From JAAYZK01 sp964535025 (GTDB lineage: Bacteria; Planctomycetota; Phycisphaerae; SM23-33; FEN-1343), in assembly GCA_964535025.1 (NCBI GenBank), contig CAZHRW010000154.1, positions 1 to 14,527 of the forward strand: DNA of 14,527 nt, written 5' to 3'. Both the position numbers and the translations under genes were made by a program. The notes under the pieces are model-generated. The model worked only from the letters and a program-made list of their open reading frames with translations, was not told where the DNA came from and did not search any database. Of the stretch, positions 1 to 7,351 are shown piece by piece (within the stretch, counting starts at the first letter, position 1; every line of letters starts with the position of its first letter).

Positions 1-1
1 A

Positions 2-82
2 AACTTGGACAACTCGACTTTGGTACGGCAAGTTCACGAGTTATTCGCGGCCGTGGATTACGTGCTCTGCGCGGCCGCATAA
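2..82 (+). CDS. Possible C-terminal tail of a gene cut by the window edge
   Basis: Reading from base 2, an open frame of 26 codons ends in TAA at 80-82. The residues include LVRQVHELFAAVDYVLCAAA, which has the mixed hydrophobic and charged look of a protein end. A second frame from base 1 is also open to a TAA at 88-90 but gives an arginine- and glycine-rich sequence that looks less natural. No family is recognisable from so short a piece. If real, this gene converges on hypB, and the repeat block at 103..229 lies between the two 3' ends. Confidence 0.3.
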   Translation, partial: NLDNSTLVRQVHELFAAVDYVLCAAA

Positions 83-282
83 TTGGCTAAAGGCCACAGT
101 TCACAGAGGGCTCAGAGACACACGGCAACGACGTGAACCTTCCTTCTTTCTCTGTGTTCTCAGTGTCCTCTGTAACGCAAGCCGTTGCCGTTCTTGTTTT
201 TGTGTTCTTTGTGCCCTTTGTGGCTTTCCTTGCTGTTGCCGTCGGAGTCGGCCGAGCCGCCACGGAAACGGGATGGGTCGCC
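83..282. repeat. Period-9 repeat and inverted-repeat block downstream of hypB
   Basis: No gene is supported here. On the minus strand, 222..196 reads as three 9-mers, CACAAAGGG, CACAAAGAA and CACAAAAAC. On the same strand, 173..147 reads ACAGAGGAC, ACTGAGAAC and ACAGAGAAA. A plus-strand copy of the second block lies at 103..118 and matches the reverse complement of 158..173 at 13 of 16 positions, so the two can fold into a long imperfect stem. A second inverted pair, ACGGCAACG at 122..130 and its complement at 183..191, lies inside the same fold. The position after hypB suggests a 3'-end structure. There is no clear run of T after a stem, so a standard intrinsic terminator is not shown. Confidence 0.6.
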
Positions 283-948
283 TCAGCCGCGGGCCTGGCC
301 GTACCGGCGATGCGCCTCGCGCACCCACTGCAACCACAGGTCCATGCCCTGACCGGTTCGGGGCGATACTTCGATCCGCGGGGCCGTCGTGTTGAGGCTC
401 GCCAGATCGTCGTCGACCCGCCGGCGATCGAAGCCGAGGATCTCCACCAGGTCCATCTTCGTCAGCAGGATCACATCCGCCGGCTGGAAGAGCGTGGGGT
501 ACTTGGCGACCTTGTCATCGCCTTCGGGCACGCTGAGCATCACCGCCCGGCAGTGTTCGCCCAGGTCCACCGCGGCCGGGCAGACCATGTTGCCCACGTT
601 CTCGATGAACACCAGGTCGACCTGGGCGAGGTCCAGGCTGTCCAACCCCGCGGCGACCTGGGCCGCCGACAGGTGGCAGCCGCGACCGGTGTTGATCTGC
701 GTCGTCTGGGCGGCCAGGCTGCCGAGGCGTTCGGCGTCGCGGGTGGTCTGCAGGTCGCCCACGAGGACCGCCGAGCGCAGGTCGGGCGCCAGGGCGGGGA
801 TGGTCTTCTCCAGCAGCGTCGTCTTCCCGCTGCCGGGGGCGCTGAGGAGGTTCACCATCAGCACGCCGGCCTCTCGCATCCGGCGCCGGTTGGCCTCCGC
901 CACGCCGGCATTGGCCTTCATCACGCTCTCAACCACGTTGATCTTCAT
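283..948 (-). CDS. hypB: Hydrogenase nickel incorporation GTPase HypB
   Basis: This GTPase works with HypA to deliver nickel to the [NiFe]-hydrogenase large subunit in the cytoplasm. The 221-residue product has the P-loop SAPGSGKTT (residues 36-44), a GDLQTTRDA switch segment at 64-72, and the metal-site residues Cys91-His92 (TGRGCHL) and Cys123 (ENVGNMVCP). TKMDL serves as the guanine-specificity motif. There is no N-terminal Cys-x-x-Cys-Gly-Cys site and no histidine-rich stretch, so this is the short HypB type without nickel storage. The ATG at 948 is chosen because the family begins KINVVE and AAGGCGG lies 8 bases upstream. An in-frame extension to 1080 runs through hypA and is rejected. 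The gene overlaps the end of hypA by 20 bases, which points to translational coupling. It is the last gene of the hyp block. Confidence 0.95.
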   Translation of the reverse strand: MKINVVESVMKANAGVAEANRRRMREAGVLMVNLLSAPGSGKTTLLEKTIPALAPDLRSAVLVGDLQTTRDAERLGSLAAQTTQINTGRGCHLSAAQVAAGLDSLDLAQVDLVFIENVGNMVCPAAVDLGEHCRAVMLSVPEGDDKVAKYPTLFQPADVILLTKMDLVEILGFDRRRVDDDLASLNTTAPRIEVSPRTGQGMDLWLQWVREAHRRYGQARG

Positions 949-1309
949 CAGTCGTACCGCCTTGATCAGTGTCGCCCACGAGCGACTTGATAATAATATC
1001 ATTGCCGGCAAGGATTTGCCCTGCCGCCTGCCCGCAGTGAGGGCAGAGGTAGTCCTCGACGCCCACAGTATACTCCACACCGCAGGCCCCGCAGCGGGCG
1101 CGGGCGGGGGTTTCGACCATGGCCAGTTCGGCCCCCTCGGCCACGGTCCCCGCGGCGACGGCCGCGAAGGCGTCCTGCAGCGCCTCGGGCACCACCAGCC
1201 GCAGGATGCCCACCTCCAGCTCGATCCGTTCGATCCGCGACACGCCGTGCTCGGCGGCGATCCGCTCGATCTGTCCGATCATGTCCACGGCGATCGACAT
1301 CTCATGCAT
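929..1309 (-). CDS. hypA: Hydrogenase maturation nickel metallochaperone HypA
   Basis: HypA binds nickel and hands it, with HypB, to the hydrogenase precursor. The 126-residue product starts with the diagnostic MHEMSIA, in which His2 and Glu3 form part of the nickel site. It carries a zinc site of two CxxC pairs, Cys73-x-x-Cys76 and Cys89-x-x-Cys92. The length is a little over the usual 115-118 residues because of a polar tail (GDTDQGGTTDEDQRG), probably shaped by the 20-base overlap with hypB. A GAGG box sits about 10 bases before the ATG. Only 18 bases separate it from the hypE stop, so hypE, hypA and hypB form a tight cluster. Confidence 0.95.
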   Translation of the reverse strand: MHEMSIAVDMIGQIERIAAEHGVSRIERIELEVGILRLVVPEALQDAFAAVAAGTVAEGAELAMVETPARARCGACGVEYTVGVEDYLCPHCGQAAGQILAGNDIIIKSLVGDTDQGGTTDEDQRG

Positions 1310-1327
1310 CTTCAGCCTCAGCGTGGG

Positions 1328-2371
1328 TTAACAGATCCGCGGCAGATCCTCGCCGTAGGGGCGCTGGACGATTCGTCGGCCGCCGACGCGGGTGATCCCT
1401 TCCACCAGCGGCGGCGCCGAGGCCGTGAACGTCCCGATCCTCGCCGCGTGCTCGCCCAGGGGATGCTTACGGCAGGCGTCCAGGATGCGTTCGGCGCCGT
1501 CGGGGGCGGCGACGACGACGCACTTGCCCTCGTTGGCGACGGCCAGCGGGTCGAGCCCGAGCATCTCGGCCGTGTGGGCCGCGACGCGGGAGATCGGGAC
1601 CGCGGCCTCGTCGAGGTCGAGGCTCAGCCCCGTCGCCTCGACCAGGTCGCACAGCACGCCGGCCAGCCCGCCCCGCGTGGGGTCGCGCAGGAATCGGACC
1701 TGCCCGGCGGCGGCGTCGAGCATCGCCCCGATCAGGCCGTTCAGGGGCGCCACGTCGCTGACCAGGCGGGTCGCGAAGGCCAGCCCCTCGCGGGCGCTCA
1801 TCACCGCCAGGCCGTGCTCGGCGATCCGGCCGGTCACCAGGACGACATCGCCCGGGGCGATCCCGTCGGTGCCCAGACTCAACCCCGCCCGGGGCGTGCC
1901 CACGCCGGCGGTGGTGATCATCAGCCCGTCGCCCGAGCGCCGCTCGATGACCTTCGTGTCGCCCGTGGCGACGGCCACGCCGGCCCGCTCGGCCGACGCG
2001 GCGATCGACGCGACGATCCGCTCCAGCGTCGCGATCTCCAGACCCTCTTCGAGGATCAGCGCCAGCGACAGCGCTTGCGGCTCGGCGCCCATCACCGCCA
2101 GGTCGTTGACGGTCCCGCAGACCGCCAGGTCGCCGATGGTCCCGCCGGGAAACTCCACCGGCGTGACAACATACGCATCCGTCGTGAAGCACACCGACCC
2201 GCCGGGCGCCGGCACGAACGCCCCGTCGGTCAGCGGGTCCAGCATCGGGTTGCTCAGCCGCCCGAGCACGTGCTCGGCCAGCAGGCGACGGGTCAACTCG
2301 CCGCCGCCGCCGTGGGCGAGGATGATGCGGTCGGTTTGCTTTTCAGCGTCGTTCACGAGACCTCGAATCAC
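1328..2371 (-). CDS. hypE: Carbamoyl dehydratase HypE
   Basis: HypE takes the carbamoyl group from HypF onto its C-terminal cysteine and dehydrates it with ATP to a thiocyanate, the source of the CN ligands. The product (347 residues) begins with the family segment RIILAHGGGGELTRRLL, has the AIRS/PurM-type ATP domains (GTVNDLAVMGAEP near residues 85-97, ATGDTKVIERR near 135-145, DPTRGGLAG near 230-238), and ends exactly with PRIC, the acceptor cysteine. The first start in frame is GTG at 2371, without a convincing ribosome site. A second GTG at 2356 has GAGGT just before it and is an alternative start. Upstream lie 118 bases of non-coding DNA and then the DUF3800 gene, so hypE is separated from its usual partner hypD. 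Confidence 0.95.
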   Translation of the reverse strand: MIRGLVNDAEKQTDRIILAHGGGGELTRRLLAEHVLGRLSNPMLDPLTDGAFVPAPGGSVCFTTDAYVVTPVEFPGGTIGDLAVCGTVNDLAVMGAEPQALSLALILEEGLEIATLERIVASIAASAERAGVAVATGDTKVIERRSGDGLMITTAGVGTPRAGLSLGTDGIAPGDVVLVTGRIAEHGLAVMSAREGLAFATRLVSDVAPLNGLIGAMLDAAAGQVRFLRDPTRGGLAGVLCDLVEATGLSLDLDEAAVPISRVAAHTAEMLGLDPLAVANEGKCVVVAAPDGAERILDACRKHPLGEHAARIGTFTASAPPLVEGITRVGGRRIVQRPYGEDLPRIC

Positions 2372-2489
2372 AAAGTTTTTTCTGTTTCAAAGCTGCCTTT
2401 GGTTGACAAATCATCCGTATTGCCCGATACTTCAAATGACCCTGTTGTCCGCGAAGTTCGAGGTTCCACCTCGAATAGTGCCTCCGGGC
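2372..2489 (-). other. Non-coding gap between the DUF3800 gene and hypE, with hairpin and direct repeat
   Basis: The gap is AT-rich compared with hypE. A perfect 8-bp inverted repeat, TTCGAGGT (2457..2464) and ACCTCGAA (2468..2475), with a 3-base loop lies 14 bases past the DUF3800 stop. No T-run follows on the minus strand, so termination is doubtful. The 9-mer ACCTCGAAT occurs at 2468..2476 and again at 2360..2368, the second copy covering the start of hypE. A -35-like TTGTCA exists on the minus strand, but no good -10 follows it at the right distance. Confidence 0.5.
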
Positions 2490-3362
2490 CTAGCGGAGAC
2501 GGGGTTTTTTACTGCCTTGCCCGCCCTTGGTCCGACTGTCGTCACGCTCGTGCTCCTTGGGCTTGAACAACCAGTGACGATAGGGGTCTTCCCATCGATC
2601 CTCGGGGCCGTTACGTATCCCTGTCGAGATCCCTATGTTGAAGTTCGGATACAAGGCGCGGATCGACTGGTTGATATGTCGGTAGAGCTTCTCCTTGGCA
2701 ATAGTCTTGCTCCCTCGCACGCGCGAACCCGCAGGCTTGACCTTGTGCTTATCGTTGAGCCGGAATTGCATCGATCCCAGGACCACATCCACACACTGGA
2801 GGATGACGTGGTCGTGAGACCGAACCTCGGCAATCTGATCCGGGAGGAACTGAATCCGGGCATGTCGGAAGGCAGGAGATTTGCTCAGGCCGCACAGATA
2901 GCCTCTGAAGATAGCCACCTTCTCCTTGGTATCAGGCAGTTTGTCGAGATAGAGACGGCACCGGATCGGCTTGCCTGTGTCATTTGAGTAAGGCAGGCCG
3001 AAGGCATGCTTGATGAACTGATAGTAGAGCAGGAAGTACTCATCTTCAGCATGCTTCTTAGACAGCGCGGTCGGAACATTGGCGTTTTGGGTGAACATGA
3101 TACGGGCCTTCACGCGACCATTGCGCATAAGGGAGAAAAAGCAGTCCATGAGTCTCATGTACTTATCAAGGTAGACCGCTGAGACCTTGGACCACTTGAC
3201 CTCACGCGTGAGGTTGAGAGCGGCCATCGTGTTCCGGAGCGACGACTGGACAAACTGGAGATCCTGAGAGCGTACCAGCGCACCTCCGTAGTAATTCGAG
3301 AAGAACTTCCCGCGTTTCAAAGATTCGTCGGCATAAATGATGTATTCGCCACTGCTTGCCAT
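2490..3362 (-). CDS. DUF3800 domain protein inserted in the hyp cluster
   Basis: The 290-residue product matches the DUF3800 pattern. It has an N-terminal hydrophobic strand ending in Tyr-Ala-Asp12-Glu13-Ser14, the EVKWSK segment at 54-59, a second acidic strand RLYLDK with Asp140, and the late HVILQCVD segment ending in Asp192. These spaced acidic residues resemble an RNase H-like metal site, so a nuclease is possible, but activity is not shown. DUF3800 genes are often found in accessory and phage-related DNA. The ATG at 3362 places the Asp-Glu-Ser motif at its usual distance from the start; a TTG at 3377 is the alternative. One 60-base line (3001) has 25 G+C, against 38 in a hypD line (4021), so composition differs from its neighbours. 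A hydrogenase role is not supported. Confidence 0.8.
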   Translation of the reverse strand: MASSGEYIIYADESLKRGKFFSNYYGGALVRSQDLQFVQSSLRNTMAALNLTREVKWSKVSAVYLDKYMRLMDCFFSLMRNGRVKARIMFTQNANVPTALSKKHAEDEYFLLYYQFIKHAFGLPYSNDTGKPIRCRLYLDKLPDTKEKVAIFRGYLCGLSKSPAFRHARIQFLPDQIAEVRSHDHVILQCVDVVLGSMQFRLNDKHKVKPAGSRVRGSKTIAKEKLYRHINQSIRALYPNFNIGISTGIRNGPEDRWEDPYRHWLFKPKEHERDDSRTKGGQGSKKPRLR

Positions 3363-3465
3363 CAGCCCGCCAGCCAAGCCGCCCTTTTGCCAACCTCTTC
3401 ACTTCTTCTCAGAAGAAGACCGGGGACCATGCTAGAGAGCAGACGGTCCGGCAACAAGACGCAAG
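3363..3465 (-). other. Non-coding gap between hypD and the DUF3800 gene, with two hairpins
   Basis: There is no gene here. A perfect 8-bp inverted repeat, CTTCTTCT (3402..3409) and AGAAGAAG (3411..3418), meets almost at its centre. Closer to hypD, GGACC (3424..3428) pairs with GGTCC (3445..3449), with an inner GCT/AGC pair at 3431..3433 and 3438..3440. On the minus strand this second hairpin begins about 17 bases after the hypD stop and is followed by TCTTCTTCT, so it could be a weak terminator of the hypF-hypC-hypD transcript. A possible weak promoter for the DUF3800 gene (TTGTTG, 17 bases, TAGCAT on the minus strand) overlaps it. Neither is proven. Confidence 0.35.
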
Positions 3466-4536
3466 TCAGTGACGCCCGTACTTGTACCACGCCGCGCACG
3501 CCCCTTCCGAGGACACCATGCAGGGCCCGACCGGGTCGGCGGGGGTGCAGGCGTTGCCGAACAGCGGGCACTCGGCGGGCAGGACCTTGCCCTGGATGAC
3601 GTCGCCGCAGCGGCAGCCGGGCGGTTCGTAATCGTCGCCGAAGGCGACGTCGAAGCGTGTGCGGGCGTCGAAGCGGGCGTAGGCGTCGCGGAGGTCCAGG
3701 CCGCTGTCGTCGATCGTGCCCATGGCCCGCCAGACGGCCGGGGCGGGCTGGAAGACCGCGTCGATCAGATCGCGGGCGGTCGTGTTGCCGTCGTCGCTGA
3801 CGACGGCCGTGTAGGCGTTTTCCACGCGGGCGGCCCCGGCGGCGAGCTGCTCGACGATCCGGGCGATGCCGTCGAGCATCGTCGCCGGTTCGAAGCCCGC
3901 CACGACGCAGGGCTTATGGTGCGCCGCCACGATCGGCTCGTAGGCCCCGGCCCCGATGATCACGCTGACGTGCCCGGGGCAGAGGAACCCGTCGATCGGG
4001 ACATCCCCGCCGGCCAGCAGGGCCATCATCGCGGGGATCACGCGCTTGTGGGCGGTGAGCACGAAGAAGTTCTCGACGTGCTCGCGATCGGCCTCGATCA
4101 GCGTCGCGGCCGTCGCCGGCGTGGTCGTCTCGAAGCCGACGGCGAGGAAGACCACGTTCGTCTGCCGGTGCGCCCGGGCGTACTGCAAGGCGTCGCGGGC
4201 CGAGTAGACCACGACCACCCGCGCCCCCTGCCCCCGCCGGTGCTCCAGGCTGCCGGAACGGCCGGGGACGCGAACCATGTCGCCGTACGTGCAGATCGTC
4301 ACATCCTCGCGGGCGGCCAGGTCGCACGCGGCGTCGATGTAGCCCTGGCTGGTCACGCACACCGGGCAGCCGGGCCCGCTGACCAGGCGCAAGCGCTCGG
4401 GCATGAGCGACTTGACCCCGCTGCGGAACAGCGAGACGGTGTGCGTGCCGCAGATCTCCATGATCTGCAGCGCCCCCAGGCGGCCGCACGCGGCGGCGAT
4501 CCGCCCGACGGTTCTGTCGATGGCCTGGCGATCCAT
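3466..4536 (-). CDS. hypD: Hydrogenase maturation iron-sulfur protein HypD
   Basis: HypD is the redox scaffold on which, with HypC, the Fe(CN)2CO unit is built. The 356-residue product has the full motif set: MEICGTHT with Cys29, GPGCPVC at 54-60, GFETTTPAT, PGHVSVIIG, and the C-terminal cysteine-rich region CRCGDVIQGK, then PAECPLFGNACTP and GPCMVSSEGACAAWYKYGR, which bind the [4Fe-4S] cluster. Length and motif order are normal. The ATG at 4536 follows the hypC stop by 3 bases, so the two partners are translated together. Downstream, the usual neighbour hypE is displaced by the DUF3800 gene. Confidence 0.96.
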   Translation of the reverse strand: MDRQAIDRTVGRIAAACGRLGALQIMEICGTHTVSLFRSGVKSLMPERLRLVSGPGCPVCVTSQGYIDAACDLAAREDVTICTYGDMVRVPGRSGSLEHRRGQGARVVVVYSARDALQYARAHRQTNVVFLAVGFETTTPATAATLIEADREHVENFFVLTAHKRVIPAMMALLAGGDVPIDGFLCPGHVSVIIGAGAYEPIVAAHHKPCVVAGFEPATMLDGIARIVEQLAAGAARVENAYTAVVSDDGNTTARDLIDAVFQPAPAVWRAMGTIDDSGLDLRDAYARFDARTRFDVAFGDDYEPPGCRCGDVIQGKVLPAECPLFGNACTPADPVGPCMVSSEGACAAWYKYGRH

Positions 4537-4539
4537 GAT

Positions 4540-4791
4540 CTACGGTTCGATCCCGTCGACGCCCTCGAACTGCCGGAGGTAGTCCCAGGTCTCGCGGGCC
4601 TCCTGTTCGTCCAGTTGGGTGATGGCGTACCCGGCGTGCACGAGCACCCAGGCGCCGACACCGGCGTCCGGGACCATCGCCAGGCTCACCTGGACCTGGC
4701 TGCCGTTGAAATCGACGGTCCCCAGGCGTTCGCCCGGCACGTCGGCGTCGGTTACGAGTTCCACGATTCTGCCCGGCGCTGCCAAGCACAT
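4540..4791 (-). CDS. hypC: Hydrogenase assembly chaperone HypC
   Basis: HypC is a small chaperone (83 residues) that binds HypD during Fe(CN)2CO assembly and then the hydrogenase large-subunit precursor. It begins MCLAAPGRI. Cys2, exposed after Met removal, is the essential iron-binding residue. The segment VLVHAGYAI with His52 is the second family signature. The ATG at 4791 is fixed by the Cys2 rule and by GGGAG 7 bases upstream; a TTG at 4809 in frame is rejected because it would bury Cys2. The gene is separated from hypF by 119 bases that contain a terminator-like hairpin. Confidence 0.95.
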   Translation of the reverse strand: MCLAAPGRIVELVTDADVPGERLGTVDFNGSQVQVSLAMVPDAGVGAWVLVHAGYAITQLDEQEARETWDYLRQFEGVDGIEP

Positions 4792-4815
4792 GGCATCACT
4801 CCCAATCAATGCGGG

Positions 4816-4849
4816 AAAAACGGGTCCGACTCACGTATCACTACGGACC
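4816..4849 (-). terminator. Terminator-like hairpin between hypF and hypC
   Basis: On the minus strand GGTCCG (4849..4844) and CGGACC (4828..4823) form a 6-bp stem with a 15-base loop. CG and five T bases (4820..4816) follow at once. This is the layout of a weak intrinsic terminator or attenuator in the hypF-to-hypC direction. The stem is short and the T-run ends in CCC, so readthrough is likely. The rest of the 4792..4910 gap holds a small CCGGG/CCCGG hairpin at 4894..4907 and nothing else I recognise. Confidence 0.35.
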
Positions 4850-4910
4850 GCGGCCTTCGTCGGATCACAAGTACTGTAAGGAAGGTCACCGACCCGGGGC
4901 AACCCGGCAG

Positions 4911-7229
4911 TCACCCTCGCGTTCGCGCCGCCGCCACCACCGCCTGGCCCAGGGCCAATCCCCCGTCGCCCGGCGGGACGGCCCGGTGCGAATAGACGAC
5001 CAGCCCCGCCCGCTGCAGCCGCGACGTCAGGCCGGTCAACAGCAGTGTGTTGGCGAAGCAGCCGCCCGAGAGCACGACGCGCTCGAGCCCGGCCGCGGCG
5101 GCGGCACGGCCCGCGGCGTCGGCGAGCATCGCGACGACCGTCTCGTGGAAGGCCCGCGCCAGCGACTCGGCATCCCGGCCGGCGGCCAGGTCGGCCACGA
5201 GCTGGCGGACCATCGGGCGGACATCGATCAGCAGCCGCCCGTCGACCTCCTCCAGCGCGTAGGCGAGCGGCTCGGCGCCGCCGGCGCGGCGTGCCGCGGC
5301 CTCCAGGGCCATCGCGGCGGCGGCCTCGTGGCGGTTGCGGTCGCACAGGCCCAGCAGGAACGCGACGGCGTCGAACAGCCGGCCCAGACTCGACGCCTGC
5401 CGCTGACGCCGCGGACGGCGGAGCATCGCGCGGACCAGCGCCAGCGCGTCGGCGTCGGCGGCGTCCATGGATACGCCGGCCGGCCAGGTGTCGCCGAACG
5501 TCTGCGTCAGCAGGGCCGCCGCGGGGCGCCACGTCTGCCTGGCCGCGGCGTCGCCGCCGACCAGGGGGAACGGGCGGAGGTGGCCGGCGCGGCGGAAATC
5601 GCGCTCGTCGCCGACGAGGATCTCGCAGCCCCACACCGTCGCGTCGAGGCCGTACCCGCTCCCGTCGCAGATCACCCCCACCGCCGGGCCGGTCAGGCGA
5701 TGCTCGGCCAGCACGCCGACCATGTGAGCGTGGTGGTGCTGGACCGCCACGTGCTCGCCGGGCAGCGTCAGGGCGTAACGGGTGGCGGCGTAATCGGGAT
5801 GCAGGTCGTGGGCGATCACCGCCGGTTCGATCGCCAGGAGACGCTTGAACTGCTCGATGGTGCCGATGAAACTGCGATACGCCGCCGCGTTGGGCAGCTC
5901 GCCGAGGTGCTCCGACAGCACCGCCTCGCGCCCGCTGAGCAGGCACACGGCCGACTTCAACTCGCCGCCCACCGCCAGGATGGGCCGTGCGGCCTCGACC
6001 GCCACGGCCACCGGCTCGGGCACGTAGCCCCGCGCCCGGCGGAGCGGCACGACGTGATCGACCGGCGCGGCCGCCGGCAGGACGACCGAATCGTCGATCC
6101 TGCGCTCGATGTCGCGGTTGTGCAGGAGAAACCCGTCGGCGAGGGCCGCCAGGCGGCGGAGCGCTTCGTCGTTGTCGCTGCAGAGCGGCTCGTCGGTCGG
6201 GTTGCCCGAGGTCATCACCAGCGGCAGCCCCACCTCCGCCAGCAGCAGGACGTGCAGGGGGGTGTACGGCAGCATCACGCCCAGCCGGTCGGTGCCGGGG
6301 GCGACGTGACGGCTGACCGCCGCGCCGCCGCGCTTGGCCAGCAGCACGATCGGCCGGGCCGGGCTCGCCAGGGCCGCCTCGGCAAGGGCGTCCACGACGC
6401 CCAGCGCCGCCGCGGCCGCCGGGTCCGCCGCCATCAGCGCCAGCGGCTTGCTCTCGCGGCCCTTACGCCGCCGCAGCTCGCCGACGGCCGCGTCGCTGTC
6501 GGCGCGGCAGGCCAGGTGGAACCCGCCGAGCCCCTTGATCGCGACGATCCGGCCCTTCCGCAGCCAGGCCGCGCAGGTCGCGATGGCGTCGCCGGCGACC
6601 GCCGTGCCGCCGGCGTCGACGAACCACACCCGCGGGCCGCACACCGGGCAGGCGTTGGGCTGGGCGTGGAAGCGGCGGTCGGTGGGGTCGTCGTACTCGC
6701 GCCGGCACGCGGGGCACATCGTAAACGCCGCCATCGTCGTGCCGGGCCGGTCGTAGGGCACCGACTGGATGATCGAATACCGCGGCCCGCAGTTGGTGCA
6801 GTTGATGAACGGGTAACGATACCGCCGGTCGGCCGGATCGAGCATCTCGCGCAGGCAATCGGGGCATGTGGCCGTATCCGGCGTGATCCCCGCCTCCTGC
6901 CGGCCCTCGCCGCGGCTGGGTTCAATGACGAACCGGCCGGTCCCCTCAACCGGCACCTCCTCGGCCTCGATCCCCGTAATCCGCGCCAGCGGCGGCGGCT
7001 GGGCCGCCAGGTCGGTGACGAACCGCTCGACCCGCTCGGGCGGGCCCTCGATCTCGACGAACGCCCCGCGGGCGTCGTTGCCGACGTGGCCGCTCAGCTC
7101 CAGCCCCGTCGCCAGGCGATAGACGAACGGCCGGAACCCCACCCCCTGCACCTGCCCGCGCACGCGCAGCCGTCGGCGAATCACCGCCGTCGGCGCGGCC
7201 GCTCTGCCTGTCGGGTCGCCCGTGGTCAT
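4911..7229 (-). CDS. hypF: Carbamoyltransferase HypF
   Basis: HypF turns carbamoyl phosphate and ATP into a carbamoyl-adenylate and passes the carbamoyl group to HypE. The 772-residue product shows the whole architecture. An acylphosphatase domain carries RGQVQGVGFRPFVYRL (residues 24-39). Four CxxC pairs follow as zinc fingers (Cys122/125, 144/147, 172/175, 194/197). Next come a YrdC-like domain (about 225-400, with KGLGGFHLAC at 232-241) and a Kae1-like C-terminal domain with the metal-binding HHHAH at 498-502 and late GGCFAN. The ATG at 7229 has GAAGG 5 bases upstream. It is the first gene of the hyp block, divergent from rmlA across the repeat-rich region. Confidence 0.97.
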   Translation of the reverse strand: MTTGDPTGRAAAPTAVIRRRLRVRGQVQGVGFRPFVYRLATGLELSGHVGNDARGAFVEIEGPPERVERFVTDLAAQPPPLARITGIEAEEVPVEGTGRFVIEPSRGEGRQEAGITPDTATCPDCLREMLDPADRRYRYPFINCTNCGPRYSIIQSVPYDRPGTTMAAFTMCPACRREYDDPTDRRFHAQPNACPVCGPRVWFVDAGGTAVAGDAIATCAAWLRKGRIVAIKGLGGFHLACRADSDAAVGELRRRKGRESKPLALMAADPAAAAALGVVDALAEAALASPARPIVLLAKRGGAAVSRHVAPGTDRLGVMLPYTPLHVLLLAEVGLPLVMTSGNPTDEPLCSDNDEALRRLAALADGFLLHNRDIERRIDDSVVLPAAAPVDHVVPLRRARGYVPEPVAVAVEAARPILAVGGELKSAVCLLSGREAVLSEHLGELPNAAAYRSFIGTIEQFKRLLAIEPAVIAHDLHPDYAATRYALTLPGEHVAVQHHHAHMVGVLAEHRLTGPAVGVICDGSGYGLDATVWGCEILVGDERDFRRAGHLRPFPLVGGDAAARQTWRPAAALLTQTFGDTWPAGVSMDAADADALALVRAMLRRPRRQRQASSLGRLFDAVAFLLGLCDRNRHEAAAAMALEAAARRAGGAEPLAYALEEVDGRLLIDVRPMVRQLVADLAAGRDAESLARAFHETVVAMLADAAGRAAAAAGLERVVLSGGCFANTLLLTGLTSRLQRAGLVVYSHRAVPPGDGGLALGQAVVAAARTRG

Positions 7230-7240
7230 ACAGACCTTCT

Positions 7241-7269
7241 ACGATGCGGGGTCCCGGGCGGTGCGTCAA
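7241..7269 (-). promoter_or_regulatory. Candidate promoter of hypF
   Basis: The minus strand has TTGACG (7269..7264), a 17-base spacer and CATCGT (7246..7241). The -35 is close to consensus and the -10 matches only 3 of 6. The box lies so near the ATG at 7229 that the leader would be very short, which weakens the call. Confidence 0.25.
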
Positions 7270-7351
7270 GGCATGCGCGGGAGAAATGTTGGATGGGATG
7301 CCGTCTTGGGGGGTGCCCTGCACGAGCTAAGTACTTGTCGACGCTGCATGC

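Noticed and set aside
133..990. Long plus-strand frame with a hydrophobic N-terminus opposite hypB
   Set aside because: It is antisense to hypB and hypA, which carry full family motifs. The hydrophobic start is the translation of the period-9 repeat block.
2482..2510. Terminator-like CTCCG/CGGAG stem and T-run on the plus strand
   Set aside because: It overlaps the coding 3' end of the DUF3800 gene on the other strand, and the T-run is just its two Lys codons. No plus-strand gene precedes it.
4894..4907. CCGGG/CCCGG 5-bp hairpin after hypF
   Set aside because: The stem is short, no T-run follows on the minus strand, and it is likely in GC-rich DNA by chance.
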